This document shows, piece by piece, positions 57,497-64,000 of a DNA stretch of 64,000 nt; the stretch's first letter is position 1, and every line of letters begins with the position of its first letter. This stretch comes from Streptomyces roseolus (GTDB taxonomy: Bacteria; Actinomycetota; Actinomycetes; Streptomycetales; Streptomycetaceae): contig NZ_BMTV01000012.1 in NCBI RefSeq assembly GCF_014649855.1, forward strand, positions 1 through 64,000, read 5' to 3'. The translations under genes and the position numbers were made by a program. Below the pieces are notes generated by a model. The model ran no database searches and had not been told where the DNA came from. It saw nothing but the letters and a program-made list of their open reading frames with translations.

Positions 57497-58159
57497 GTGA
57501 AATTCGCGCACTCGTCGGACACTTCCCCCGTCCCGTCGATAACGTTGCGTCACGCCCACCCCACTCGTCCCGCCGTCCCGGAGCCCACGCTGACCAGCGA
57601 CACCCACGCCCCCTGCCACAAGCCGGGCCCGGCGGACGCACCTGCCATACCCGCCCAGAAGTCCGCCGGCGCCCCGCACGGCCTGCTGCCGCTCAACGCC
57701 GCCACCCCGGCCGAGGCCGTGGAGCTGCTGCTCTCCTGCTGCCACAGCCGCCGCTGGGCCGAGCGGATCGCCGCCCACCGCCCCTATCCCACGGTGGACG
57801 CCCTGCTGGCCGCCGCCGAGGAGGCCGGGTACGACCTGACCGGCGCCGACCTCGACGAGGCGCTGGCCGCCGAGTCCTCCGCGCTGCCGCACCCGGACGC
57901 GCCGCCGGCCGCCCGGACCGCGCTGCGGGCCGCCCACGCCGCGTACGAGAGCCGCTTCGGCCATGCGTTCGTCATCAGCCTGGACGGGGTGCGGCCGGGC
58001 GAGCGACTTGACGTGGTCCTGGCCGGAATCCGGTCACGTCTCGGCAACGAACCGGAGGAGGAACGGGCCGTCGCGGCCGACGAACTGCGCCGCCTCGCCC
58101 GGTCCCGGCTGGCCTTCGCGCTCGCCCGGGGGCTCACCCACAGCCGGGGGAACCCGTGA
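57497..58159 (+). CDS. OHCU decarboxylase (uric acid pathway)
   Basis: A protein of up to 220 aa whose last 165 residues match 2-oxo-4-hydroxy-4-carboxy-5-ureidoimidazoline decarboxylase (UraD). LPLNAATPAEAVELLLSCCHSRRWAERI, a helical middle, ARTALRAAHAAYESRFGHAFVISLDG and IRSRLGNEPEEERAVAADELRRLARSRL are seen in pieces. It makes S-allantoin in purine degradation. The start is uncertain. The GTG at 57497 is the first reasonable codon, but a TAACGT hexamer at 57540-57545 would place transcription start inside it. In that case a CTG at 57589 (GGAG 7 nt upstream) is the best start. Confidence 0.75.
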   Translation: MKFAHSSDTSPVPSITLRHAHPTRPAVPEPTLTSDTHAPCHKPGPADAPAIPAQKSAGAPHGLLPLNAATPAEAVELLLSCCHSRRWAERIAAHRPYPTVDALLAAAEEAGYDLTGADLDEALAAESSALPHPDAPPAARTALRAAHAAYESRFGHAFVISLDGVRPGERLDVVLAGIRSRLGNEPEEERAVAADELRRLARSRLAFALARGLTHSRGNP

Positions 58160-58259
58160 TTCCCCCCGGAATCGCCCGAAACGGCCTCGGACGATAGCCC
58201 GTCCGTGCCTGTTTGATCACACTGAAGGACCCCGCGCGAGCGAACCGACAAGTCGTCGC

Positions 58260-58265
58260 TACGAT
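58260..58265 (+). promoter_or_regulatory. -10-like element of the sdh operon
   Basis: TACGAT fits TANNNT and leaves an 80-90 nt leader before sdhC. No clear -35 is seen. The rest of the 193-nt gap holds no gene. Confidence 0.35.
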
Positions 58266-58352
58266 GACCGGGGCCGGTGGACCGTACCCGGCCGGGCCAG
58301 ACCGACAGAGAAGCCGGCCGGGCCCCGATCCCCGCTCCCGGAGGGTTTTTCC

Positions 58353-58733
58353 GTGCCGGCTGGAACGCTGTACCGCGGCCGGGAAGGAATGTGGTCCTGG
58401 GTGGCTCATCGAGTCACCGGCGTCCTCATCTTCTTCTTCCTGTTCGTACACGTGCTGGACACCGCTCTCGTCCGCGTCTCCCCCGAGGCGTACGACGAGG
58501 TCGTCGCGACCTACAAGACGCCGATCGTCGCTCTTCTGGAGTACGGCCTGGTCGCCGCCATCCTCTTCCACGCGCTGAACGGCCTCCGGGTCATCGCCGT
58601 GGACTTCTGGTCCAAGGGCCCCCGCTACCAGAAGCAGATGCTCTGGACCGTCGTGGGCATCTGGGTCGTCCTGATGGCGGGGTCGATCTACCCCGTCCTC
58701 GGCCACGCCGCACGTGAACTGTTCGGGAGCTGA
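58353..58733 (+). CDS. sdhC: Succinate dehydrogenase cytochrome b556 subunit
   Basis: A 126-aa membrane anchor, GTG start with GGAGG 8 nt upstream. Three membrane helices are present. SWVAHRVTGVLIFFFLFVHVLDT holds a Ser/His-Arg quinone site and a candidate haem His. HALNGLRVIAVDF is the conserved second-helix end. It anchors SdhAB and passes electrons to menaquinone. It is the first gene of sdhCDAB, 8 nt before sdhD. Confidence 0.93.
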   Translation: MPAGTLYRGREGMWSWVAHRVTGVLIFFFLFVHVLDTALVRVSPEAYDEVVATYKTPIVALLEYGLVAAILFHALNGLRVIAVDFWSKGPRYQKQMLWTVVGIWVVLMAGSIYPVLGHAARELFGS

Positions 58734-58741
58734 CGCGCCTC

Positions 58742-59215
58742 ATGTCCGCTGACACCACCTCCGCGATCGGTCCCGTCAAGGACGCCTCCTTCGACGTGGA
58801 CAACCCCGCCCCGTACATCGAGGCCCCCCGCAAGCGCACGGGCAAGACCCCGCGCGCGACCCGCGGCAACTTCGAGATGGCCGCGTGGCTCTTCATGCGC
58901 CTCTCGGGCGTGGTCCTCGTGGTCCTCGTCCTCGGCCACCTGCTGATCCAGCTCTTCCTGGACGGCGGCGTCTCCAAGATCGGCTTCGCCTTCGTGGCCG
59001 GCCGCTGGGCGTCCCCGTTCTGGCAGGTCTGGGACCTGCTGATGCTGTGGCTGGCCATGCTCCACGGCGCCAACGGCCTCCGCACGGTCATCAACGACTA
59101 CGCGGAGCGCGCCAACACGCGCCTGTGGCTCAAGGGCCTGCTGTACACCGCCACGGTGTTCACCATCCTTCTGGGCACGCTGGTGATCTTCACCTTCGAC
59201 CCGAACATCCGCTAG
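58742..59215 (+). CDS. sdhD: Succinate dehydrogenase hydrophobic anchor subunit
   Basis: A 157-aa protein. Residues 1-40 are cytosolic. Three membrane helices follow (about 45-72, 88-110, 125-150). FMRLSGVVLVVLVLGHLLIQLF carries the Arg-Ser and candidate haem His; MLHGANGLRTVINDYAE is the conserved loop. It pairs with SdhC to form the membrane part of complex II. Confidence 0.92.
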   Translation: MSADTTSAIGPVKDASFDVDNPAPYIEAPRKRTGKTPRATRGNFEMAAWLFMRLSGVVLVVLVLGHLLIQLFLDGGVSKIGFAFVAGRWASPFWQVWDLLMLWLAMLHGANGLRTVINDYAERANTRLWLKGLLYTATVFTILLGTLVIFTFDPNIR

Positions 59216-59240
59216 CCACGGGGCTGAGGTAATCCACGTC

Positions 59241-60995
59241 ATGAAGATCCACAAGTACGACACCGTCATCGTCGGCGCCGGCGGCGCCGGCATGCGCGCC
59301 GCCATCGAGGCGACGAAGCGCAGCCGCACCGCCGTGCTGACGAAGCTCTACCCCACCCGCTCCCACACGGGCGCCGCGCAGGGCGGCATGGCCGCCGCGC
59401 TGGCCAACGTGGAGGAGGACAACTGGGAGTGGCACACCTTCGACACGGTCAAGGGCGGTGACTACCTGGTCGACCAGGACGCCGCCGAGATCCTGGCGAA
59501 GGAGGCCATCGACGCCGTCCTCGACCTGGAGAAGATGGGTCTGCCGTTCAACCGGACCCCGGACGGCACCATCGACCAGCGCCGCTTCGGCGGCCACTCC
59601 CGCAACCACGGCGAGGCCCCGGTCCGCCGGTCCTGCTACGCCGCGGACCGCACCGGCCACATGATCCTCCAGACGCTGTACCAGAACTGCGTCAAGGAGG
59701 GCGTGGAGTTCTTCAACGAGTTCTACGTCCTGGACCAGCTGATCACCGAGGTCGACGGCGTCAAGAAGTCCGCCGGCGTCGTCGCGTACGAGCTGGCCAC
59801 CGGCGAGATCCACATCTTCCAGGCGAAGGCGGTCATCTACGCCTCCGGCGGCACCGGCAAGTTCTTCAAGGTGACGTCGAACGCCCACACCCTGACCGGT
59901 GACGGCCAGGCCGCCTGCTACCGCCGCGGCCTGCCCCTGGAGGACATGGAGTTCTTCCAGTTCCACCCGACGGGCATCTGGCGCATGGGCATCCTCCTGA
60001 CGGAGGGCGCCCGCGGTGAGGGCGGCATCCTCCGCAACAAGGACGGCGAGCGCTTCATGGAGAAGTACGCGCCGGTCATGAAGGACCTCGCGTCCCGTGA
60101 CGTCGTCTCCCGCTCCATCTACACGGAGATCCGCGAGGGCCGCGGCTGCGGTCCCGAGGGCGACCACGTCTACCTGGACCTGACGCACCTCCCGCCGGAG
60201 CAGCTCGACGCCAAGCTCCCGGACATCACCGAGTTCGCCCGTACGTACCTCGGCATCGAGCCGTACACGGACCCGATCCCGATCCAGCCCACCGCGCACT
60301 ACGCCATGGGCGGCATCCCGACCAACGTCGAGGGTGAGGTCCTGGCGGACAACACCACCGTCGTCCCGGGCCTGTACGCGGCCGGCGAGGTCGCCTGCGT
60401 GTCGGTGCACGGCGCCAACCGCCTCGGCACCAACTCGCTGCTCGACATCAACGTCTTCGGACGCCGCGCGGGCATCGCCGCCGCCGAGTACTCCCACACG
60501 CACGACTACGTCGAGCTGCCGGAGAACCCGGAGTCCCTGGTCGTCGCGCAGATCGAGAACCTGCGCAACTCCACGGGCAGCGAGCGGGTCGCCGACCTGC
60601 GCCGCGAGCTCCAGGAGACGATGGACGCCAACGTGATGGTGTTCCGCACGGAGCAGACCATCAAGACGGCCGTCGAGAAGATCGCCGAGCTGCGCGAGCG
60701 CTACAAGAACGTGTCCATCCAGGACAAGGGCAAGCGCTTCAACACCGACCTCCTGGAGGCCATCGAGCTGGGCAACCTGCTCGAACTGGCCGAGGTCATG
60801 GCCGTCTCGGCCCTGGCGCGCAAGGAGTCCCGCGGCGGTCACTACCGCGAGGACTACCCCAACCGCGACGACGTCAACTTCATGCGCCACACGATGGCGT
60901 ACCGCGAGGTCGGCGAGGACGGCTCCGAGACCGTGCGTCTCGACTACAAGCCGGTCGTCCAGACCCGCTACCAGCCGATGGAGCGTAAGTACTGA
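59241..60995 (+). CDS. sdhA: Succinate dehydrogenase flavoprotein subunit
   Basis: A 584-aa flavoprotein that oxidises succinate to fumarate. The FAD motif is VIVGAGGAGMRAAIEA (about 9-24). The covalent FAD His is in RSHTGAAQGGMAAAL, substrate and catalytic residues are in QFHPTGIW and REGRGCGPEGDHVYLDL, and ANRLGTNSLLDINVFGRRAG is near the capping domain. C-terminal RKESRGGHYREDYP is complete. It starts 25 nt after sdhD, and its stop shares a base with the sdhB ATG. Confidence 0.97.
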   Translation: MKIHKYDTVIVGAGGAGMRAAIEATKRSRTAVLTKLYPTRSHTGAAQGGMAAALANVEEDNWEWHTFDTVKGGDYLVDQDAAEILAKEAIDAVLDLEKMGLPFNRTPDGTIDQRRFGGHSRNHGEAPVRRSCYAADRTGHMILQTLYQNCVKEGVEFFNEFYVLDQLITEVDGVKKSAGVVAYELATGEIHIFQAKAVIYASGGTGKFFKVTSNAHTLTGDGQAACYRRGLPLEDMEFFQFHPTGIWRMGILLTEGARGEGGILRNKDGERFMEKYAPVMKDLASRDVVSRSIYTEIREGRGCGPEGDHVYLDLTHLPPEQLDAKLPDITEFARTYLGIEPYTDPIPIQPTAHYAMGGIPTNVEGEVLADNTTVVPGLYAAGEVACVSVHGANRLGTNSLLDINVFGRRAGIAAAEYSHTHDYVELPENPESLVVAQIENLRNSTGSERVADLRRELQETMDANVMVFRTEQTIKTAVEKIAELRERYKNVSIQDKGKRFNTDLLEAIELGNLLELAEVMAVSALARKESRGGHYREDYPNRDDVNFMRHTMAYREVGEDGSETVRLDYKPVVQTRYQPMERKY

Positions 60996-61753
60996 TGGCC
61001 ACCCCCGTTCTGGACAAGGTCGAGGCGGAGTCCGCCGCCTCCCCCTACATCACGGTCACCTTCCGGATCCGCCGCTTCAACCCCGAGATCTCGGACGCGG
61101 TGGTCTGGGAGGACTTCCAGGTCTCGATCGACCCGAAGGAGCGTGTGCTCGACGGTCTCCACAAGATCAAGTGGGACATGGACGGCACGCTCACCTTCCG
61201 TCGCTCCTGCGCGCACGGCATCTGCGGTTCCGACGCCATGCGGATCAACGGCAAGAACCGTCTGGCCTGCAAGACGCTGATCAAGGACCTCAACCCCGAG
61301 AAGCCGATCACCGTCGAGCCCATCAAGGGCCTCACGGTGATGAAGGACCTCGTGGTCGACATGGAGCCCTTCTTCCAGGCGTACCGCGACGTCATGCCGT
61401 TCCTCGTCACCAAGGGGAACGAGCCGACCCGCGAGCGCCGGCAGTCCGCCGAGGACCGCGAGCGCTTCGACGACACCACCAAGTGCATCCTGTGCGCCGC
61501 GTGCACGTCGTCCTGCCCGGTCTTCTGGAACGACGGCCAGTACTTCGGTCCGGCCGCGATCGTCAACGCGCACCGCTTCATCTTCGACTCGCGCGACGAG
61601 GCCGGTGAGCAGCGCCTGGAGATCCTGAACGACAAGGACGGCGTGTGGCGCTGCCGCACCACGTTCAACTGCACGGACGCCTGTCCGCGCGGCATCGAGA
61701 TCACCAAGGCGATCCAGGAGGTGAAGCGCGCGCTCATCACGCGTCGCTTCTGA
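60995..61753 (+). CDS. sdhB: Succinate dehydrogenase iron-sulfur subunit
   Basis: A 252-aa protein with three Fe-S clusters. The [2Fe-2S] site is SCAHGICGSDAMRINGKNRLAC. The [4Fe-4S] and [3Fe-4S] sites are CILCAACTSSCPVFW and CTDACPRGIEITKA. It transfers electrons from SdhA to the membrane quinone. The first of the four expected plant-type cluster ligands fits the common SCxxGxC form. It ends the operon, followed by a strong terminator. Confidence 0.97.
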   Translation: MATPVLDKVEAESAASPYITVTFRIRRFNPEISDAVVWEDFQVSIDPKERVLDGLHKIKWDMDGTLTFRRSCAHGICGSDAMRINGKNRLACKTLIKDLNPEKPITVEPIKGLTVMKDLVVDMEPFFQAYRDVMPFLVTKGNEPTRERRQSAEDRERFDDTTKCILCAACTSSCPVFWNDGQYFGPAAIVNAHRFIFDSRDEAGEQRLEILNDKDGVWRCRTTFNCTDACPRGIEITKAIQEVKRALITRRF

Positions 61754-61760
61754 TCCGTCG

Positions 61761-61815
61761 CCGTACGCGGGAAGGCCCCGTCTCCCCCTGGGAGGCGGGG
61801 CCTTCCCGCGTACGG
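61761..61815 (+). terminator. Terminator of sdhCDAB
   Basis: Perfect 20-bp stem (61761-61780 with 61796-61815); the loop itself can form a further CTCCC/GGGAG stem. It starts 8 nt after the sdhB stop and also faces the convergent small gene. Confidence 0.93.
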
Positions 61816-61823
61816 AGGAGGGG

Positions 61824-62120
61824 TCAGCCGCCGACCAGGGGGACGAGTCGGAGGAAGACAACCTCGGTGTCCGGGCCGAGCGCCACCGTCTCGTCGGGGT
61901 CCTCGATCTGACGGTCGCCGACCAGGACCAGGAAGCCGTTGCGGGAGAAGGCGTCGAGGGTGCGGGCGAGCGCGGCCCCGTAGCCCTCCGGGCCGGTCTC
62001 CAGGGCGACCCGGCGGGCGATCAGCTCGCGCAGCGGCAGCCGCTCCTCGGGGACGGCGAGGGGCGCGGAGGCGGTGCGGTCGCCGAGGGTCGTCTCGTCG
62101 ACGAAGGTGACTGTTCCCAT
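61824..62120 (-). CDS. Small beta-grasp-like protein ending in Gly-Gly
   Basis: A 98-aa protein. It opens with a strand VTFVDETTLG, then APLAVPEERLPLRELIARRVALE (strand then helix), a variable helix, and the end DRQIEDPDETVALGPDTEVVFLRLVPLVGG. Strand-helix-strand order, a late LGPDTEVVFLRLVP strand and a C-terminal Gly-Gly are features of MoaD/ThiS/ubiquitin-like proteins. I cannot name a family. No E1-like, E2-like or JAB gene is next to it. TACCCT ends 7 nt before the ATG (leaderless). Confidence 0.65.
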   Translation of the reverse strand: MGTVTFVDETTLGDRTASAPLAVPEERLPLRELIARRVALETGPEGYGAALARTLDAFSRNGFLVLVGDRQIEDPDETVALGPDTEVVFLRLVPLVGG

Positions 62121-62127
62121 GGCGCCG

Positions 62128-62133
62128 AGGGTA
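62128..62133 (-). promoter_or_regulatory. -10 element (TACCCT) of the small Gly-Gly protein gene
   Basis: TACCCT on the minus strand ends 7 nt before the ATG at 62120, predicting a leaderless transcript. Confidence 0.5.
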
Positions 62134-62154
62134 GGACCCGGCACCGACAGCGGG

Positions 62155-62694
62155 TCAGCGCGGCCAGTGGGGGACGTCCGGGTCGGCCTCGGCGGCGAGC
62201 ATGACGCGGCGGAGCAGGTCGTTGAGGGTGGCGCGCTCGGCGGGGTCGAGGACGCCGAGGAGGCGCTCCTCCTCGTGGCCGAGGACGCCCATGGCGCCGA
62301 CCCAGACGGTGCGGCCCTCCTCGGTGAGCTCGACGACGACCCGGCGGCGGTCGGTGGTGGAGGGGGTGCGGCGGACGAGGCCGCGCCTCTCCAGGGCGTC
62401 GAGGCGGCCGGTGACCGAGGCGGGCGCCAGGTCGAGGTCCTGGGCCAGCTCGGAGGGGGCGGCGGAGCCGCCGCGGCCGGCCAGTTTGTGCAGGGTGTCG
62501 AACTCGTGGCGTTCGAGGTCGAAGTCGAGGAGGGACTGCTCGCGGACCCGGCGGAGGTGGACGGAGAGCTTCTTCATCCGGGTGACCGCGCCTTCGACGA
62601 CGGGGTCGAGCTCGGGCAGGACGGGCTGCCAGCGGGCGACGTGCCCGTCGGTCCAGTCCTGTTCCTGGGGCGCTGCGGGGTCCGGCTGGTTCAT
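62155..62694 (-). CDS. MarR-family transcriptional regulator
   Basis: A 179-aa regulator with the MarR winged HTH: HEFDTLHKLAGRGGSAAPSELAQDLDLAPASVTGRLDALERRGLV in pieces (about 70-115), the wing STTDRRRVVVELTEEG, and a C-terminal dimerisation helix. It is divergent from an MFS gene with paired TTCG-N4-CGAA palindromes in between, so it probably represses that transporter and itself. TACGAT ends 6 nt before the ATG (leaderless). Confidence 0.9.
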   Translation of the reverse strand: MNQPDPAAPQEQDWTDGHVARWQPVLPELDPVVEGAVTRMKKLSVHLRRVREQSLLDFDLERHEFDTLHKLAGRGGSAAPSELAQDLDLAPASVTGRLDALERRGLVRRTPSTTDRRRVVVELTEEGRTVWVGAMGVLGHEEERLLGVLDPAERATLNDLLRRVMLAAEADPDVPHWPR

Positions 62695-62737
62695 GGGGCG
62701 ATCGTACGTGCGGGGGTCCCGCCACCCCCCGTAGAGA

Positions 62738-62770
62738 TATTTCGTTGCCGAATTATTCGGTGCCGAAATA
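62738..62770. promoter_or_regulatory. MarR operator pair
   Basis: TATTTCG (62738-62744) and CGAAATA (62764-62770) are the outer arms. Inside are two TTCG-N4-CGAA sites, 62741-62752 and 62757-62768, and the palindrome CCGAATTATTCGG. The array covers the spacer and upstream part of the MFS promoter. Confidence 0.75.
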
Positions 62771-62774
62771 CTCT
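62769..62774 (+). promoter_or_regulatory. -10 element (TACTCT) of the MFS gene at 62781
   Basis: TACTCT overlaps the end of the MarR operator and ends 6 nt before the ATG, giving a leaderless message under direct repressor control. Confidence 0.6.
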
Positions 62775-62780
62775 GCGTCC

Positions 62781-63995
62781 ATGGCCGCTCCCGTCACCGC
62801 CCCGCCGCCCGTCCGCCACCCCCTGCGCACCCGCCCCTTCCGGCTGCTCTTCGCCGGACGGGTCCTCTCCCTCACCGGTGACGCCGTGATCCCCGCCGCG
62901 CTCGCCCTCGCCGTCCTGGAGGCCACCGGCTCCACCGGCGCGCTCGCCCTGGTCCTCACCTGCGCGATGGTGCCGAAGCTGCTCCTGCTCCCGGTCGGCG
63001 GCGTCCTCGCCGACCGGTTCGACGCCCGCGCCATCGCCCTCGCCACGGACCTCGTCCGGTGCGCCGCCCAGCTCCTCGTCGGCCTCCAGCTCCTCGGCGG
63101 CAGCCCCACCCTGTGGCTGATCGCCGCCGCCTCGGCCGTCGGCGGGGCGGCCGGCGCCTTCGCCATGCCGACCTCCTCCCCGCTGGTGCGCGGCACCGTG
63201 GCCGAGGCCGTACTGCACCGGGCCAACGCCGCCATGGGGATCGCGGCCGGCGCCACCCGCGTCGGCGGGCCCGCGCTCGCCGGCGCCCTCGTCCTCACCG
63301 TCGGCCCCGGCTGGGCCTTCGTCCTCGACGCCGCCTCCTTCGCGGTCAGCGCCGCGCTCCTCGCCGCGCTGCGGATCGACCGGGTACCGGTCCCCCACCG
63401 GCCCTTCCTGACCGATCTGCGCCAGGGCTGGCGGGAGGTCAGGTCCCGCGACTGGTACTGGACCAGCCTCGTCGCGCACAGCGCCTGGAACGGCGCCGCC
63501 GCCGTCCTGATGACCCTCGGCCCCGCGATCGCCCTCGACCGGCTCGGCGGGGCGGGCGCCTGGGTGCTGCTGCTCCAGGTCGGCGCGGTGGGGCTGCTCG
63601 CCGGCTCCCTCCTCGCCGACCGGCTCAGCCCCTCCCGGCCCGTCCTCGCCGCCAACCTGGCCCTCGCGAGCTACGCGCTGCCGCTGCTGCTGCTCGCGGC
63701 CGGGGCGCCCGCCTGGGCCGTCATCGGCGCGTACGGGCTCGCCCAGGTCGGCCTCGGCTTCCTCGGCCCCCTGTGGGACACCGTCGTCCAGCGGAGGATC
63801 CCCGAGCGGGTGCTGGCCCGGGTGGTCTCGTACGACTCGCTGCTCTCCTTCGCCGCGATGCCGGTCGGGTACGCGCTGGCGCCGCTCGCCGCCGACGCGT
63901 GGGGGCCGGGCGTGCCACTGGCCGTGGCGGCCGTCCTGGTCGGCGGCTGCTGCCTGGCGACGGCGCTGGTCCCGGGGGTGCGGCGGGTGCGCTGA
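62781..63995 (+). CDS. MFS transporter (MFS_3/enterobactin-exporter-like)
   Basis: A 404-aa transporter with about 12 membrane helices. It starts HPLRTRPFRLLFAGRVLSLTGDAVIP, and GGVLADRFDARAIALATDLVRC is the loop 2-3 motif, typical of the MFS_3 group of drug and siderophore exporters. The middle cytosolic loop (DLRQGWREVRSRDWYW) is also characteristic. The substrate is unknown. Regulation by the divergent MarR protein is inferred from the operator array over its promoter. The gene is complete; five bases remain after the stop in the window. Confidence 0.88.
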   Translation: MAAPVTAPPPVRHPLRTRPFRLLFAGRVLSLTGDAVIPAALALAVLEATGSTGALALVLTCAMVPKLLLLPVGGVLADRFDARAIALATDLVRCAAQLLVGLQLLGGSPTLWLIAAASAVGGAAGAFAMPTSSPLVRGTVAEAVLHRANAAMGIAAGATRVGGPALAGALVLTVGPGWAFVLDAASFAVSAALLAALRIDRVPVPHRPFLTDLRQGWREVRSRDWYWTSLVAHSAWNGAAAVLMTLGPAIALDRLGGAGAWVLLLQVGAVGLLAGSLLADRLSPSRPVLAANLALASYALPLLLLAAGAPAWAVIGAYGLAQVGLGFLGPLWDTVVQRRIPERVLARVVSYDSLLSFAAMPVGYALAPLAADAWGPGVPLAVAAVLVGGCCLATALVPGVRRVR

Positions 63996-64000
63996 GGCGT

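Overview
The window is a chromosomal segment of a Streptomyces or close relative. It is very GC-rich with G/C-dominated third codon positions. It carries the AfsQ1/AfsQ2/SigQ signalling set characteristic of the genus, many GTG starts, secreted Ala/Pro-rich proteins and several ECF sigma factors. The gene order resembles the part of the S. coelicolor chromosome from a biotin carboxylase gene through afsQ to sdhCDAB. No rRNA, tRNA, CRISPR array or prophage was recognised.

Layout. (1) 1-13.5 kb: tail of an acyl-CoA carboxylase alpha subunit, a DeoR-family regulator, an LpdA-like flavoprotein, purine nucleoside phosphorylase (PNP), a phosphosugar mutase, a class F sortase with a probable surface substrate, deoC, and two overlapping aldehyde dehydrogenase-like genes. 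(2) 13.5-21.3 kb: TerD-like protein, a uridine kinase-like P-loop protein, sigQ divergent from afsQ1-afsQ2-lipoprotein, VanZ-like, PspC-like and small secreted proteins. (3) 21.5-38.4 kb: adenosine deaminase, then regulators, transporters and an L,D-transpeptidase, then thymidine phosphorylase, cytidine deaminase, a complete BMP-type nucleoside ABC importer and an M20 amidohydrolase. (4) 38.5-45.6 kb: a nonulosonic-acid (sialic acid/Kdn-like) cell-wall polymer cluster. (5) 45.7-57.4 kb: MerR regulator, a lone TnpB element, LysE-type exporter, a cobalamin-dependent mutase large subunit, a second L,D-transpeptidase, an ECF sigma/anti-sigma-like pair, an HTH-ClpN protein and a GH20 hexosaminidase. 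(6) 57.5-64 kb: a uric-acid-pathway decarboxylase, sdhCDAB, a small beta-grasp-like protein ending in Gly-Gly, and a MarR/MFS pair.

How the genes work together. The main theme is nucleoside uptake and salvage. The BMP lipoprotein and ABC complex would import nucleosides. Add and Cdd deaminate them, PNP and DeoA phosphorolyse them, the phosphomutase would turn pentose-1-phosphate into pentose-5-phosphate, DeoC cleaves deoxyribose-5-phosphate, and the aldehyde dehydrogenase can remove the acetaldehyde. Six near-identical palindromes (core TCTACGCGCGTAGA) sit in front of PNP, deoC, add, deoA, the ABC ATPase and the BMP gene, and nowhere else that I noticed. They define a dispersed regulon. The DeoR-family gene at 266-1252 is the obvious candidate regulator, but that link is inferred.

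Other points of interest are a split ALDH16-like enzyme pair, a fused CMP-nonulosonate synthetase/phosphatase, an intact orphan TnpB with a readable right end, an HTH-ClpN gene with a near-ideal self-overlapping promoter, an alpha/beta hydrolase with its nucleophile replaced by Gly, an internally deleted Uma2-like remnant, and at least a dozen genes whose -10 hexamer lies 6-7 nt before the start codon (leaderless mRNAs).
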